In this document: piece after piece, positions 16,275-25,276 of the stretch
Position numbering within the stretch: position 1 is the first letter of the stretch
How the letters are laid out: every line of letters begins with the position of its first letter
NCBI RefSeq assembly: GCF_000619945.1
Contig: NZ_JHVC01000002.1
Location: 1-64,000, forward strand
DNA: 64,000 bases
Origin: Clostridium lundense DSM 17049
Lineage (GTDB): Bacteria > Bacillota > Clostridia > Clostridiales > Clostridiaceae
Direction of reading: 5' to 3'
The notes under the pieces: generated by a model
Database searches by the model: none
What the model saw: the letters and a program-made list of their open reading frames with translations, nothing else
Told to the model about the DNA's origin: nothing
Translations under genes and position numbers: made by a program

Positions 16275-16296
16275 TTATAATATTTAAATATTATAA
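16275..16296. repeat. 22-bp all-AT perfect palindrome
   Basis: A perfect palindrome made only of A and T (TTATAATATTT then its complement), 82 bp from DnaA-box cluster 2. It could be an easily melted element or chance in AT-rich DNA. Confidence 0.5.
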
Positions 16297-16439
16297 AGTA
16301 TGTTGCTTCATAGCCCATTTATGCAACTATTTATTAATATTTTTATTAAAATTATACCATGTAAAATTGGTAAATGCGCTTAGTTCATTAGAATTAAGTG
16401 CATATTTTTATAAATAAAAATTATATTTTGAGAATTTTC

Positions 16440-16468
16440 TTAACAATTCGTATATTTTGTGATATCAT
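16440..16468 (+). promoter_or_regulatory. Promoter of the small basic protein gene
   Basis: TTAACA (16440-16445), 17-bp spacer, TATCAT (16463-16468). A TATAGT just downstream is an alternative -10. Confidence 0.5.
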
Positions 16469-16505
16469 TATAGTATAAAATAAATTGGTAAAGGGTGTGA
16501 CGAAA

Positions 16506-16673
16506 GTGAAAGATAACGTAATCTATGTTGATTTTTCAAAAAAGCATAATGGTAAGAGAGGTAATGAAAGTTTTTATAGAAGAATCATAAATAGGATTAA
16601 AATGATTTTTCATTTAAAAGCAGGAGTTCCCACACCTAAAAATGTAATCAATTACAGAAAGAATATATCTTAA
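16506..16673 (+). CDS. Small basic protein of unknown function
   Basis: I do not recognise this 55-residue, lysine/arginine-rich protein. It begins VKDNVIYVDFSKKH, a pattern seen at the start of many small clostridial proteins, and has a basic middle (RRIINRIK). The GTG at 16506 is chosen because AAGGGTG lies 8 bp upstream; an in-frame TTG at 16485 has no ribosome site. It has its own promoter and terminator, which supports a real gene. Confidence 0.55.
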   Translation: MKDNVIYVDFSKKHNGKRGNESFYRRIINRIKMIFHLKAGVPTPKNVINYRKNIS

Positions 16674-16726
16674 ATACAACAAGCAGTAATATATATATCA
16701 GTGTATAAATATCAGTATATAAATAG

Positions 16727-16756
16727 AAGGCACATTAAGCATATGTGCCTTTTTTC
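16727..16756 (+). terminator. Terminator of the small basic protein gene
   Basis: Arms AAGGCACAT and ATGTGCCTT followed by TTTTT. Confidence 0.88.
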
Positions 16757-16828
16757 TGTAGCTTTTATCATATGATATGTTGATGTATACTTATATGGAT
16801 AAAATATAATTTAAAAAGGAGAATAAAT

Positions 16829-17296
16829 ATGAGAATTGGAATGGGATATGATGTCCACAAGTTAGTAGAGAGAAGAAAGCTTATTATAGGAGGAGTAGAT
16901 ATACCTTATGAAAAAGGATTATTAGGGCATTCTGATGCAGATGTATTGCTACATGCTATAATGGATAGCTTATTAGGAGCAGCAGCTTTAGGGGATATAG
17001 GAAAGCATTTTCCGGATAACAATATTACATATAAAGATATAAGCAGTATAAAACTTTTAGAAAAAGTAAATAGACTGATAAGAAGTAGTGGATATGAAAT
17101 TATAAATATTGATGCAACCATAATAGCACAAAATCCTAAAATGTCACCACATATTCAGGTTATGAGAGAGAATATATCAAAATCATTAGAAATATCAGTA
17201 GATATGATAAATATAAAAGCTACAACAGAGGAAGGCTTAGGATTTACAGGGAAAGGCGAAGGTATAGCTGCACAAAGTATTTGTCTTATAGAATAA
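16829..17296 (+). CDS. ispF: 2-C-methyl-D-erythritol 2,4-cyclodiphosphate synthase
   Basis: IspF forms the cyclic diphosphate in the MEP isoprenoid pathway. At 155 residues it is standard length. Metal ligands Asp8, His10 (MGYDVH) and His42 (LLHAIMD) are present, as are the GHSDADVL motif and the C-terminal TTEEGLGFTGKGEGIAAQ signature. Other MEP genes are not nearby. Confidence 0.96.
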   Translation: MRIGMGYDVHKLVERRKLIIGGVDIPYEKGLLGHSDADVLLHAIMDSLLGAAALGDIGKHFPDNNITYKDISSIKLLEKVNRLIRSSGYEIINIDATIIAQNPKMSPHIQVMRENISKSLEISVDMINIKATTEEGLGFTGKGEGIAAQSICLIE

Positions 17297-17300
17297 TAAT

Positions 17301-17332
17301 AAAGGGATAGATTAATCTTCATCTATCCTTTT
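17301..17332. terminator. Bidirectional terminator between ispF and the AI-2E-type permease
   Basis: Near-perfect 12-bp arms (one G-T) around an 8-nt loop. T-rich flanks occur on both strands. The stop codon of the minus-strand gene lies inside. Confidence 0.75.
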
Positions 17333-18343
17333 GCTATTATCTTTTACATTTAATATATCTAATAGGAAAATAAATAATGGTATACCTATGAGTAGCCCCC
17401 ATACTCCCATAAAGTGTTCTGATATTATAAGAACTGAAAATACAACAAATACAGGTAAATGGGTTTTAGCTGACATAAACTTTGGATTTAATACATAACT
17501 TTCTAGTGCATGCAATAAAGTTATCAGTATAATTACATATAATACTTTTGTAAGCCCTCCAATGTTGAAGGCTATTATAGAGAGAGGTATTAAAGATATT
17601 ATAGTGCCAGCTACTGGTATTAAACCAAGTATAAATATCATCAATCCTAATCCAAGAAGTTGAGGAAATCCCATTATGCTTAAACTTATTATAGATAGTA
17701 TAGTGTTTGTAGTTGAAATTAAGATTTGAGCCTGAATTACTTTACCAAAAGAATTTAAAAAGTTTACACCAAAATATTTTGTGTATTGATAAAAAATTCT
17801 TATCCTACTATTATTAAATTTGTCTAAGAAGTCGCTTATTTCGGCTCTTTCCAGCATAAAAAAAATACTTAAAATAAAGGCTATTACTATATTGAATCCC
17901 CATCGACCTATATTAGTAGCAAATTTTATTAAAAAATTAGTACTATTTTTTAAATAATCATCAATATTCATGCCTTTAAATAAAGGCATTATAAACTGCT
18001 CTATTTTATATTGTTGAGTATTGATCTTAAATTCACTTAATTCTTTTATAATGTCTGAAATTTGATTTATTATTATAGGTACATATTTATAAACAAATAA
18101 AGAAAAACTTATAAATAAAAATAAATATAAAATTATAGTAACCAGCTTTTCATTTATGTAAGCAACCTTATTTATTTTTGTAACTATAAATTGCTGAAGA
18201 CTATATATAAGGTAAGTTAATAAAAAAGTTAGTAATATTAAATTTAGAAAAGATCTTAATAAATAAAAAAATAAAATCAAAGTTAAAAATACTAAGACTC
18301 TTTTTACAAAATCCTTTTTCGTTAGACTATTAAACAATCCCAT
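17312..18343 (-). CDS. AI-2E family (PerM-like) membrane protein
   Basis: A 343-residue polytopic membrane protein with about seven to eight hydrophobic helices. The C-terminal GLGLMIFILGLIPVAGTIIS and the HALESYVLNPKFMSAKTHLPVFVV stretch are typical of the AI-2E/PerM family. Members have been linked to autoinducer-2 export, sodium/proton exchange and spore envelope function; the substrate here is unknown. AAGGGGA precedes the ATG. Confidence 0.82.
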   Translation of the reverse strand: MGLFNSLTKKDFVKRVLVFLTLILFFYLLRSFLNLILLTFLLTYLIYSLQQFIVTKINKVAYINEKLVTIILYLFLFISFSLFVYKYVPIIINQISDIIKELSEFKINTQQYKIEQFIMPLFKGMNIDDYLKNSTNFLIKFATNIGRWGFNIVIAFILSIFFMLERAEISDFLDKFNNSRIRIFYQYTKYFGVNFLNSFGKVIQAQILISTTNTILSIISLSIMGFPQLLGLGLMIFILGLIPVAGTIISLIPLSIIAFNIGGLTKVLYVIILITLLHALESYVLNPKFMSAKTHLPVFVVFSVLIISEHFMGVWGLLIGIPLFIFLLDILNVKDNSKRIDED

Positions 18344-18521
18344 ATTTTTTTCCCCTTCGTATATAATAATATAGTTTAATTATACATTTAAAAACGTTTA
18401 TTTAATATATAAAATGTTATTATTAGTATGCAACTTATTAGATAAAAAATTTACATGATTAAAGGAAATAATATGATGATGTTGAATACTAACTATATAA
18501 ACTTCAAGGAGGTATGTATAT

Positions 18522-18905
18522 ATGAAAAAAGTTATTAGTACAGATTTGGCACCAAAGGCTATAGGACCATATTCACAAGGCATAATGGTTGGTGATTTAG
18601 TATTTGTATCTGGGCAGATACCAGTAAATCCACAAACTGGTGAAATAGTTACAGGAGAAGATACAATTACATTACAAACTCATCAATCATTGAAAAATAT
18701 TAAAAGTATATTAGAATCTCAAGGCTTAGGATTTGAAAATGTATTAAAAACTACTGTTTTCATTACAAGTATGGATGACTTTGCTAAGGTGAATAGTGTC
18801 TATGCAGAATATTTCAAGGAGCCATATCCAGCTAGATCTTGTGTACAGATAGGAAAGCTACCTAAAGGAGCTTTAGTTGAAATAGAAGTTATTGCTCACA
18901 AGTAA
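18522..18905 (+). CDS. ridA: RidA family reactive imine/enamine deaminase
   Basis: RidA hydrolyses reactive 2-aminoacrylate-type imines released by PLP enzymes. The 127-residue trimeric-fold protein shows APKAIGPYSQGI near the N-terminus, FVSGQIPV, the conserved Arg in YPARSCVQIGKLPKGALVEIE, and normal length. AAGGAGGT precedes the ATG. It is monocistronic as far as can be seen. Confidence 0.95.
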   Translation: MKKVISTDLAPKAIGPYSQGIMVGDLVFVSGQIPVNPQTGEIVTGEDTITLQTHQSLKNIKSILESQGLGFENVLKTTVFITSMDDFAKVNSVYAEYFKEPYPARSCVQIGKLPKGALVEIEVIAHK

Positions 18906-18922
18906 AGATGGCAGTATTTCTA

Positions 18923-18952
18923 TTGACAATTCTATATTAATATATATATAAT
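18923..18952 (+). promoter_or_regulatory. Strong promoter before the NSS transporter
   Basis: Consensus -35 TTGACA (18923-18928), 18-bp spacer and consensus -10 TATAAT (18947-18952). Confidence 0.78.
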
Positions 18953-19011
18953 GGCGATTGCAAAGGTAAATTTTAAAAAAATTTTAAATTTACTATTTGT
19001 AGTCGCCATTA
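18949..19011 (+). repeat. Nested inverted repeat starting at the -10 element
   Basis: Outer arms TAATGGCGA (18949-18957) and TCGCCATTA (19003-19011) enclose inner arms GTAAATTTTAAAA and TTTTAAATTTAC. The left arm begins in the -10, so it may be an operator or, once transcribed, a 5'-leader hairpin. No T run follows. Confidence 0.65.
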
Positions 19012-19063
19012 ATAGTTATTACATAGATTAATAAACTTTATACAAATAAAGGGGGGAGGGCTT

Positions 19064-20599
19064 ATGGAAAAAGATAATAGAGAACAATGGGGATCAAGAT
19101 TTGGATTTATTATGTCAACTATAGGTGCAGCAGTAGGTTTGGGAAATTTATGGAGATTTCCGTTTATGGCTTATCAAAACGGAGGAGGAGCATTTTTAGT
19201 ACCTTATTTTGTAGCATTATTAACAGCTGGACTGCCTTTAATGATTCTTGAATTTGGATTTGGTAGTAAAATGAGAGGTGCGAATACTTTGGCATTTGCA
19301 AAGCTAGGCAAAAGGTGGGAGTGGCTAGGTTGGTGGCCTGTTATGATTCCACTTATAGTGGTTACTTTTTATTCTGTTATCATAGCTTGGGGCATTAACT
19401 ATTTCGTATTTTCTTTTACAGGAGCATGGGGAAATGATCCAAATGCTTTTTTTGGAGTAGAATTTTTAAAAATTAGTAGAGGCCCTTGGAATTTTGAAGG
19501 GATAAGGTGGAATATAGCTATTGCAGTAGCATTAGTTTGGTTTTTTAATTATTACATAACACAAAAAGGTATTTCAGCAGGAATAGAAAAAGCTTGCAAA
19601 ATAATTACACCAACACTGGCAATATTGATGGTTATAATGACAGTTAGAGGTATTACATTACCAGGAGCAGCAGAGGGATTAAATTGGTTTTTGAAGCCTG
19701 ATTTTAGCAAAATCGCCAATGGAAGGGTATGGATATCAGCTTATGCACAGGTGTTTTTTTCAACAACGTTAGCTGTAGGAGTTATGACAGCATATTCAAG
19801 CTACTTACCTCCAAAATCAGATATAGTTAATAATGCTTGTATTACAGTTTTTTCAAATGCCAGTTTTGATTTTTTATCAGGATTATGTGTATTTAGTATT
19901 TTAGGATATGCAGCATATGCATCTAATCTTCCTATGGATAAAGTTGTGGCAGCTGGTCCAGGAATAGCTTTTGTAGCCTTTCCTAATGCTATAAATTTAA
20001 TGCCAGGGGGAGCAGTAGTTAGATCAATATTAGGAGCTATGTTCTTTTTCTGTTTAATAATAGCGGGAATATCTTCAAGTATATCTATGGTTGAATCTTT
20101 TGCATCAGCAGCTTTAGATAAGTATAAAATTCCAAGAGAAAAGATGATAAGAAAAATTTGCTTATCAGGTTTTCTTGCTAGTATGTTATTTTCAACTTGT
20201 TCTGGAATACATCTACTTGATATAGTTGATCATTTTGTATCAAATTATGGAATAGCCCTAATAGGGTTAGTTGAGGCTATAGTGCTAGGTTATGTATATA
20301 AGACAGAGCGGATGAGAGTAGAGGTAAATGAATATTCTGATATAAAAGTAGGGCTTTGGTGGGATGCTTTAATAAAATATGTAACTCCAATTTTACTAAG
20401 TTATATGACCATTGATAACATTATTACAGAATTTAAGGCTCCATATGGAGGTCATCCGGCGAGTGCTCTAATTGTATTTGGATGGTTAATTGCTATAGGT
20501 ATATTTATTATAGGAGTATACTTAAGTAGGAGACCTTGGCCAGATGAAAATATTCTTAAGATAAATAATGAAATTGAGAATATGGCTTGCAAAAGTTAG
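19064..20599 (+). CDS. Neurotransmitter:sodium symporter family transporter (MetP-like)
   Basis: A 511-residue LeuT-fold Na+-coupled amino acid importer with about 11-12 transmembrane helices. The first helix reads GAAVGLGNLWRFPF, the family signature that lines the sodium and substrate sites, followed by GGGAFLVPYF. A strong promoter and a structured leader lie upstream, and GGGGGGAGG precedes the ATG. A 35-residue membrane peptide follows 14 bp later, as in MetPS systems for methionine and alanine uptake, so I infer that type of substrate. Confidence 0.88.
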   Translation: MEKDNREQWGSRFGFIMSTIGAAVGLGNLWRFPFMAYQNGGGAFLVPYFVALLTAGLPLMILEFGFGSKMRGANTLAFAKLGKRWEWLGWWPVMIPLIVVTFYSVIIAWGINYFVFSFTGAWGNDPNAFFGVEFLKISRGPWNFEGIRWNIAIAVALVWFFNYYITQKGISAGIEKACKIITPTLAILMVIMTVRGITLPGAAEGLNWFLKPDFSKIANGRVWISAYAQVFFSTTLAVGVMTAYSSYLPPKSDIVNNACITVFSNASFDFLSGLCVFSILGYAAYASNLPMDKVVAAGPGIAFVAFPNAINLMPGGAVVRSILGAMFFFCLIIAGISSSISMVESFASAALDKYKIPREKMIRKICLSGFLASMLFSTCSGIHLLDIVDHFVSNYGIALIGLVEAIVLGYVYKTERMRVEVNEYSDIKVGLWWDALIKYVTPILLSYMTIDNIITEFKAPYGGHPASALIVFGWLIAIGIFIIGVYLSRRPWPDENILKINNEIENMACKS

Positions 20600-20613
20600 A
20601 AGGGGGAATCTAT

Positions 20614-20721
20614 ATGGAAACTAGTTCGATTATAATGCTTATATTTGGAATTATATTGCTTTATGGAGGATTAGGTTATTTTATATATAGAGCTTTAAAA
20701 GTAGAAAAACAAAAACACTAG
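20614..20721 (+). CDS. MetS-like small subunit of the NSS transporter
   Basis: A 35-residue protein with a single transmembrane helix (about residues 5-25, IIMLIFGIILLYGGLGYFI) and a charged C-terminus. AGGGGG lies upstream of the ATG and a good terminator follows. Position directly after an NSS gene and size match MetS, the small subunit needed by MetP in Corynebacterium. It is too short for many gene finders. Confidence 0.78.
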   Translation: METSSIIMLIFGIILLYGGLGYFIYRALKVEKQKH

Positions 20722-20729
20722 ATTAATAG

Positions 20730-20757
20730 AAGCAGGATTATTTTATCCTGCTTTTAT
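20730..20757. terminator. Terminator after metS-like gene
   Basis: Arms AAGCAGGAT and ATCCTGCTT followed by TTTATAAT; may also serve rluF on the other strand. Confidence 0.85.
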
Positions 20758-20760
20758 AAT

Positions 20761-21516
20761 TTATTTAGAAGCTTCTTCAGTTTTTACAGATGTTTTTACT
20801 AATTTGTTTATTGTATCTATCTCACTTTGTGTAAGGTATCTCCATTTTCCTATAGGTAGATTTGAAAGTGTTACGTTCATAATTCTTATTCGTTTAAGTT
20901 TAACAACTTTATATCCTAAGGCTTCGCTCATTCTTCTAATTTGTCTATTCAATCCTTGAGTTAGTATTATTCTGAACACAAATTTTCCCTCTTTATATAC
21001 TTTGCAAGGCTTTGTCATTATGTTAAGTATTTTAACCCCAGAAGACATTTCTTTAATAAATTCATTTGTAATAGGTTTATCAACAGTAACTATGTACTCC
21101 TTCTCATGGTTGTTTCCAGCTCTTAAAATTTTATTTACTATATCGCCATCATTTGTAAGAAATATAAGTCCTTCTGAATCCTTATCCAATCTTCCTATAT
21201 GAAATATTCTTTGGGGATAATTAATAAAATCGATAATATTACCTTTTATCTTTTTTTCAGTAGTACAGGTTATACCCACAGGTTTGTTTAGAGCTATATA
21301 TACTAGTTTAGGTTTTTTACTTATAATCTTACCATTTAGCTTTACCTCATCACCAGGAAAAACCTTTGATCCAGTAAGGGCAATTTCATCATTTATTGTA
21401 ACTTTGCCATCTGCTATTAATTTATCAGCTTCTCTTCTAGAGCAAATACCTTTTTCACTAATAAATTTATTTATTCTTATTGAATTTTCATTATCATGTT
21501 GAATGTTATTATTCAT
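20761..21516 (-). CDS. rluF: 23S rRNA pseudouridine synthase RluF-like
   Basis: This 251-residue RluB/E/F-family enzyme converts a uridine of 23S rRNA (U2604 in E. coli) to pseudouridine. An S4 RNA-binding domain (about 12-68, INKFISEKGICSRREAD) precedes the catalytic domain with Asp111 in GRLDKDSEGL, then KEYIVTVDKPI and GLNRQIRRM. The similarity to E. coli RluF, as I recall it, runs over the whole length. It lies 28 bp after the histidine kinase gene and is probably on that transcript. Confidence 0.88.
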   Translation of the reverse strand: MNNNIQHDNENSIRINKFISEKGICSRREADKLIADGKVTINDEIALTGSKVFPGDEVKLNGKIISKKPKLVYIALNKPVGITCTTEKKIKGNIIDFINYPQRIFHIGRLDKDSEGLIFLTNDGDIVNKILRAGNNHEKEYIVTVDKPITNEFIKEMSSGVKILNIMTKPCKVYKEGKFVFRIILTQGLNRQIRRMSEALGYKVVKLKRIRIMNVTLSNLPIGKWRYLTQSEIDTINKLVKTSVKTEEASK

Positions 21517-21544
21517 ATAATAATAAACCCCATTTCTAGTAAAG

Positions 21545-22870
21545 TTAATTTTTATTATTCTTTATATATTTATTATTTATTATGAAATAGAAAATTGATC
21601 CTTCGTTAATCTTACTATTAACTCCATACTGAAAGTCGTGAAGCTTTAGAATTTCACTACATATTGCCAATCCCAACCCCATTCCACCACTTTCAGAATG
21701 TTTATAATATCTATTCCATATTTCAGATAATTTATTTTCTTCAATACCAAGTCCATTATCTTTAACGGATATAATTATATCACTATTATTATACTTTGAG
21801 GATATATCTATGGTTGAATTATCCGGACTGAATTTTATAGAATTATCAATAAAGTTAAAAAGAACTCTTTCTAGGGCATTCTTATTTCCATAAATATATA
21901 TATTTTTATTATTCAACTCAAAATTTAAATTGATTTTAATTCCCCTTTTTTCAGCTTTAGTGAGAAACCTATATAAACAAGAATAAAGAAGATCATATAA
22001 GTTTATATAATCTTTATTTAATTTATGAATTCCTTCCTGAAGTTTAGATAGTTCTAATATATCTATTACTAATGAGTTAAGTTTATCTACTTCGTTTATA
22101 ATTTCTTTGGAATATTTTTTAGCTTCATCAAGAGAAACTAGACCATCCTCTATAGCTTCACTATAATTTCTTATTATACTTAATGGTGTCTTAAAATCAT
22201 GAGAAACATTAGCAATAAAGTCTCTTTGTAGTGAGTATTTTTTCTCTAAATTTAATGCCATGTTGTGAAGGCTTAAAGATAAATCTTCTATCTCATCTCC
22301 AGTAGATACCTTTATATCCGTGGAAAAATTTCCGTTGGCAATATCATTTGAAGCTTTTTGAAGCTTTAATATAGGGTAAGTAAATTTTTTGCCTATAAGA
22401 GATATAAATGGAATAGATAATATTAAGGCTAATAAAAATACAGCAGTTAATATTATATATGTTATTTTTAAATATTCAGAAACAGTTTTTATATTTTGAA
22501 ATACTACTATTTCCCCTAAATCTGTATTTAATTTATAATATAAAAACTCCTCATTCATTCCATTTCTAAATGTACCCTTTTCGTTGAGAGTATCTATATT
22601 GTGTATAAAACCCATCATGCCCATCCTACCTTTGCCTAGCATAAATATTGATTTATTTTTTATAATGAAGCCGGGTATATCAATAGTGTTTAGTGATGTA
22701 CCATTTTTAATAGAATCATAGGCACTTTCACATTTGTTTTTTAAATCATTATATTGTTGTGCTATATAAAACTTTGATAAGAAAATACTGCTGCCCATAA
22801 AACATAAAGTAACCACAATAGTTATCATAAAAAAGAAATTTTTAATAAGTTTTTTTGTTATTTTTTCCAT
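21545..22870 (-). CDS. Two-component sensor histidine kinase
   Basis: A 441-residue membrane kinase: TM1 (about 13-34), an extracytoplasmic sensor of about 100 residues, TM2 (about 136-160), HAMP (160-212), HisKA with phosphorylated His224 in NVSHDFKTPL, and an HATPase domain with N, G1 (DNGLGIEEN) and G2 (GGMGLGLAI) boxes. AGGAGG precedes the ATG. It is 21 bp downstream of its response regulator. The stimulus is unknown; a GlyMet-rich patch (GKGRMGMMG, 79-87) in the sensor is unusual. Confidence 0.92.
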   Translation of the reverse strand: MEKITKKLIKNFFFMITIVVTLCFMGSSIFLSKFYIAQQYNDLKNKCESAYDSIKNGTSLNTIDIPGFIIKNKSIFMLGKGRMGMMGFIHNIDTLNEKGTFRNGMNEEFLYYKLNTDLGEIVVFQNIKTVSEYLKITYIILTAVFLLALILSIPFISLIGKKFTYPILKLQKASNDIANGNFSTDIKVSTGDEIEDLSLSLHNMALNLEKKYSLQRDFIANVSHDFKTPLSIIRNYSEAIEDGLVSLDEAKKYSKEIINEVDKLNSLVIDILELSKLQEGIHKLNKDYINLYDLLYSCLYRFLTKAEKRGIKINLNFELNNKNIYIYGNKNALERVLFNFIDNSIKFSPDNSTIDISSKYNNSDIIISVKDNGLGIEENKLSEIWNRYYKHSESGGMGLGLAICSEILKLHDFQYGVNSKINEGSIFYFIINNKYIKNNKN

Positions 22871-22891
22871 AGTGTACTTCCTCCTAGGGAG

Positions 22892-23554
22892 TTATATTTC
22901 AAATTTATATCCTACTCCCCATACAGTTTTTATGTTTTTTTCACAAAAGGTTATTTTCTCTCTTAAATTTTTTATATGAGTATCTACTGTTCGAGTATCA
23001 CCAACAAAGTCATATCCCCAAACTTTATCTAAAAGTTGACTACGATTAAAAACTTGGGAGGGATTTTTACATAAAAACAATAATAAATCAAATTCTTTTG
23101 GTGTTAAGTTTATAGTTTCATTATTGTCCAAAACCTCCCTTTTTTCCTCATTTATAATTAAACTACCAAAAGCTAAAGATTTATTTCTATGGAAACATGC
23201 ATTTATTCTTAAATTCACTCTAAGGACTAGCTCACGCATGCTTAAGGGTTTTACCATATAATCATCTGCACCTAGTTCAAGTCCAAAAATTCTATCATCC
23301 TCTTCACCACGAGCAGTAGTAAGTATTACAGGAGTATTAGAAATAGATTTTATTTTTCTTAATAAGAACCAACCATCTTTTTTGGGCATCATAACATCCA
23401 GTATAATTAAGTCAAAGATATTACTTTCTATGATTTTTTCCCCTTCCTCACCATCATAAGCTGTAAAAACTTCATAGCCTTCTTTTTTTAAATATAAACT
23501 CATTACATCTGATAATTTTTTTTCATCTTCGATTATAAGAATTTTATTTTTCAT
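22892..23554 (-). CDS. OmpR-family response regulator
   Basis: A 220-residue regulator. The receiver domain has the acidic pair in IIEDE, phosphoacceptor Asp53 (IILDVMMP) and Lys in MVKPLSMREL; the C-terminal winged helix ends GVGYKFEI. The start at 23554 is chosen for its AAAGGA ribosome site, since the longer frame adds eight unlikely residues. It heads a regulator-kinase-rluF operon transcribed away from a glucosaminidase gene, which may be one of its targets. Confidence 0.92.
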   Translation of the reverse strand: MKNKILIIEDEKKLSDVMSLYLKKEGYEVFTAYDGEEGEKIIESNIFDLIILDVMMPKKDGWFLLRKIKSISNTPVILTTARGEEDDRIFGLELGADDYMVKPLSMRELVLRVNLRINACFHRNKSLAFGSLIINEEKREVLDNNETINLTPKEFDLLLFLCKNPSQVFNRSQLLDKVWGYDFVGDTRTVDTHIKNLREKITFCEKNIKTVWGVGYKFEI

Positions 23555-23737
23555 AATTTTTATCCTTTCTATATACATATATTATTAGAAATTATATCAA
23601 TTATTATATAAATTTTATTGTAATACTTATATAATGTTATTAGGGAAAAATATATGAATAATTTCCCATAGAAAAATTATAGAATATTCTATATAATTAT
23701 GATATGGAATAATTTTTTCATCAGGAGGTAATTTTTA

Positions 23738-25234
23738 ATGAAAATAGTAAAAAATACTGTGGTAGCTTTGGCAATTACTAGTACCATGTTTGCAGGTAGT
23801 GTATTTGCATCAGATAGTGGAATTAAGGAGTTTGAACCTAGGACAAGCATATCTACGGATAAAAAATGGACAATACAATTTAATTTTAGCTTGAATAAAG
23901 AAACTATTAATAGTGATAATATAATTGTAACAGATATAAAGGGAAATAAAATAAAAGCTTATATAGCCCCAGGAGAAAATGATAAAAGTGTTGTAGTGAC
24001 CCCAAAAACAGAGGGATATGTTCCAGCTCAGGCTTACTATTTAAATTTAAGTACAGGAGTACAATCTGCAGGAGGAAAAAAATTAGTACAACCAGTTAGG
24101 ATGAAGTTTACTATAGCAGATAGATACTTAGACACTTCTAATTATGAAAATTTACCTAAGATTACAGACCTAAAAATGCAATATGAACCAATGCTTCCTA
24201 ATCAAAAACAAATCTTTTATATAAATTCCTCAGCAGGCTCACAGACACAATACAGAATATATGTTAGCAAATATACATATAAAACAGATAGTTATGGAGC
24301 TTATGAAGAGATAACCAATGGGTATACATATGCTAATGATGGAAAGATAACTTCCAATAAATTTTTTGATGCGGGAGAAAATGGGGAAAAATATAAAGTC
24401 CTAATATATGTAAAAAGACCTAATGTAAAGGGAGCACAATTGGATGATAATACAGACTTTGATAACTATTATATAGATTATTTTAGATGTGTTAAAAGTA
24501 TTAGTGATAAGGGTGTTACTAAGGTGAATTATGATAAAGGGTTACAGGAAGTTTTAAATAGCCAAATAAAACCTGGAGTTTCAGTAACAGATGAAGGGCC
24601 GTCTTCTTGGGTAGGTGCAAGCAATAATCAAATTAAGTATTATTTAAATCCAAATAACTTTATGGACGAATCCGGAAAATATATGTTTTTAAAATTAAAT
24701 TATATAGATGATAGTATAACAGAGCAAGATTTAAACAATATACTTAAAGGAAGAGGTACACTAGAGAATACAGGTAAAGCATTTATACAGGCAGGTAAAG
24801 ATAATAATGTAAATCCTGTATATTTGGTTGCTCATGCTATACATGAAACTGCTAGTGGAACATCTAAACTTGCTAGTGGTATTGAAGTGGACGGGGCTGA
24901 AGGTAAAAAGAAAGTTTATAACATGTTTGGAATAAAGGCTATTGATTCAGATCCAGAAAAATATGGCTCAGAGTATGCTTATAGTCAAAAGTGGTTTACC
25001 CCAGAAGCGGCTATAATAGGTGGAGCTAAATTTATAGCAGAAAAGTATGTAAATAATCCTAAAGAAAAAAGAGATACTTTATATAAAATGAAGTGGAATC
25101 CGTTTGCGCCTGGAAGTTATCAATATGCAACAGATATAGGCTGGGCATATAAACAGGTGCAAAATATTAAGACTTTACTTGCTCAATGTAAAAATCCTAC
25201 TTTAGTATTTGAAGTACCGGTATATAAGAAATAA
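23738..25234 (+). CDS. Secreted N-acetylglucosaminidase with SbsA-type Ig-like domain
   Basis: A 498-residue exported wall hydrolase. A signal peptide (1-25, ending VFAS) is followed by an Ig-like domain (about 28-130, KKWTIQFNFSLN...NIIVTD...MKFTIAD) and a C-terminal glucosaminidase (LytD/GH73-like) domain with probable catalytic Glu370 in AHAIHETASGTS and YNMFGIKA. The middle (135-330) has no motif I can name. AGGAGG precedes the ATG. It is divergent from a two-component system and ends in a strong terminator. Two other hydrolases in the window share the Ig-like module. Confidence 0.87.
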   Translation: MKIVKNTVVALAITSTMFAGSVFASDSGIKEFEPRTSISTDKKWTIQFNFSLNKETINSDNIIVTDIKGNKIKAYIAPGENDKSVVVTPKTEGYVPAQAYYLNLSTGVQSAGGKKLVQPVRMKFTIADRYLDTSNYENLPKITDLKMQYEPMLPNQKQIFYINSSAGSQTQYRIYVSKYTYKTDSYGAYEEITNGYTYANDGKITSNKFFDAGENGEKYKVLIYVKRPNVKGAQLDDNTDFDNYYIDYFRCVKSISDKGVTKVNYDKGLQEVLNSQIKPGVSVTDEGPSSWVGASNNQIKYYLNPNNFMDESGKYMFLKLNYIDDSITEQDLNNILKGRGTLENTGKAFIQAGKDNNVNPVYLVAHAIHETASGTSKLASGIEVDGAEGKKKVYNMFGIKAIDSDPEKYGSEYAYSQKWFTPEAAIIGGAKFIAEKYVNNPKEKRDTLYKMKWNPFAPGSYQYATDIGWAYKQVQNIKTLLAQCKNPTLVFEVPVYKK

Positions 25235-25239
25235 TATAA

Positions 25240-25276
25240 AGGGTTTATCCTTATTAAGGATAAACCCTCATTTTTT
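25240..25276. terminator. Bidirectional terminator
   Basis: Arms AGGGTTTATCCTT and AAGGATAAACCCT with a 3-nt loop, then CATTTTTTAA; also suits the minus-strand gene. Confidence 0.9.

Larger units (their letters stand above)
15901..16505. other. Gene-free region with DnaA boxes and AT-rich palindrome
   Basis: This 605-bp stretch between divergent genes holds DnaA-box cluster 2 (16013-16192), a very AT-rich tract with a perfect 22-bp palindrome (16275-16296), and a promoter at 16440-16468. I see no coding sequence. Confidence 0.65.
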
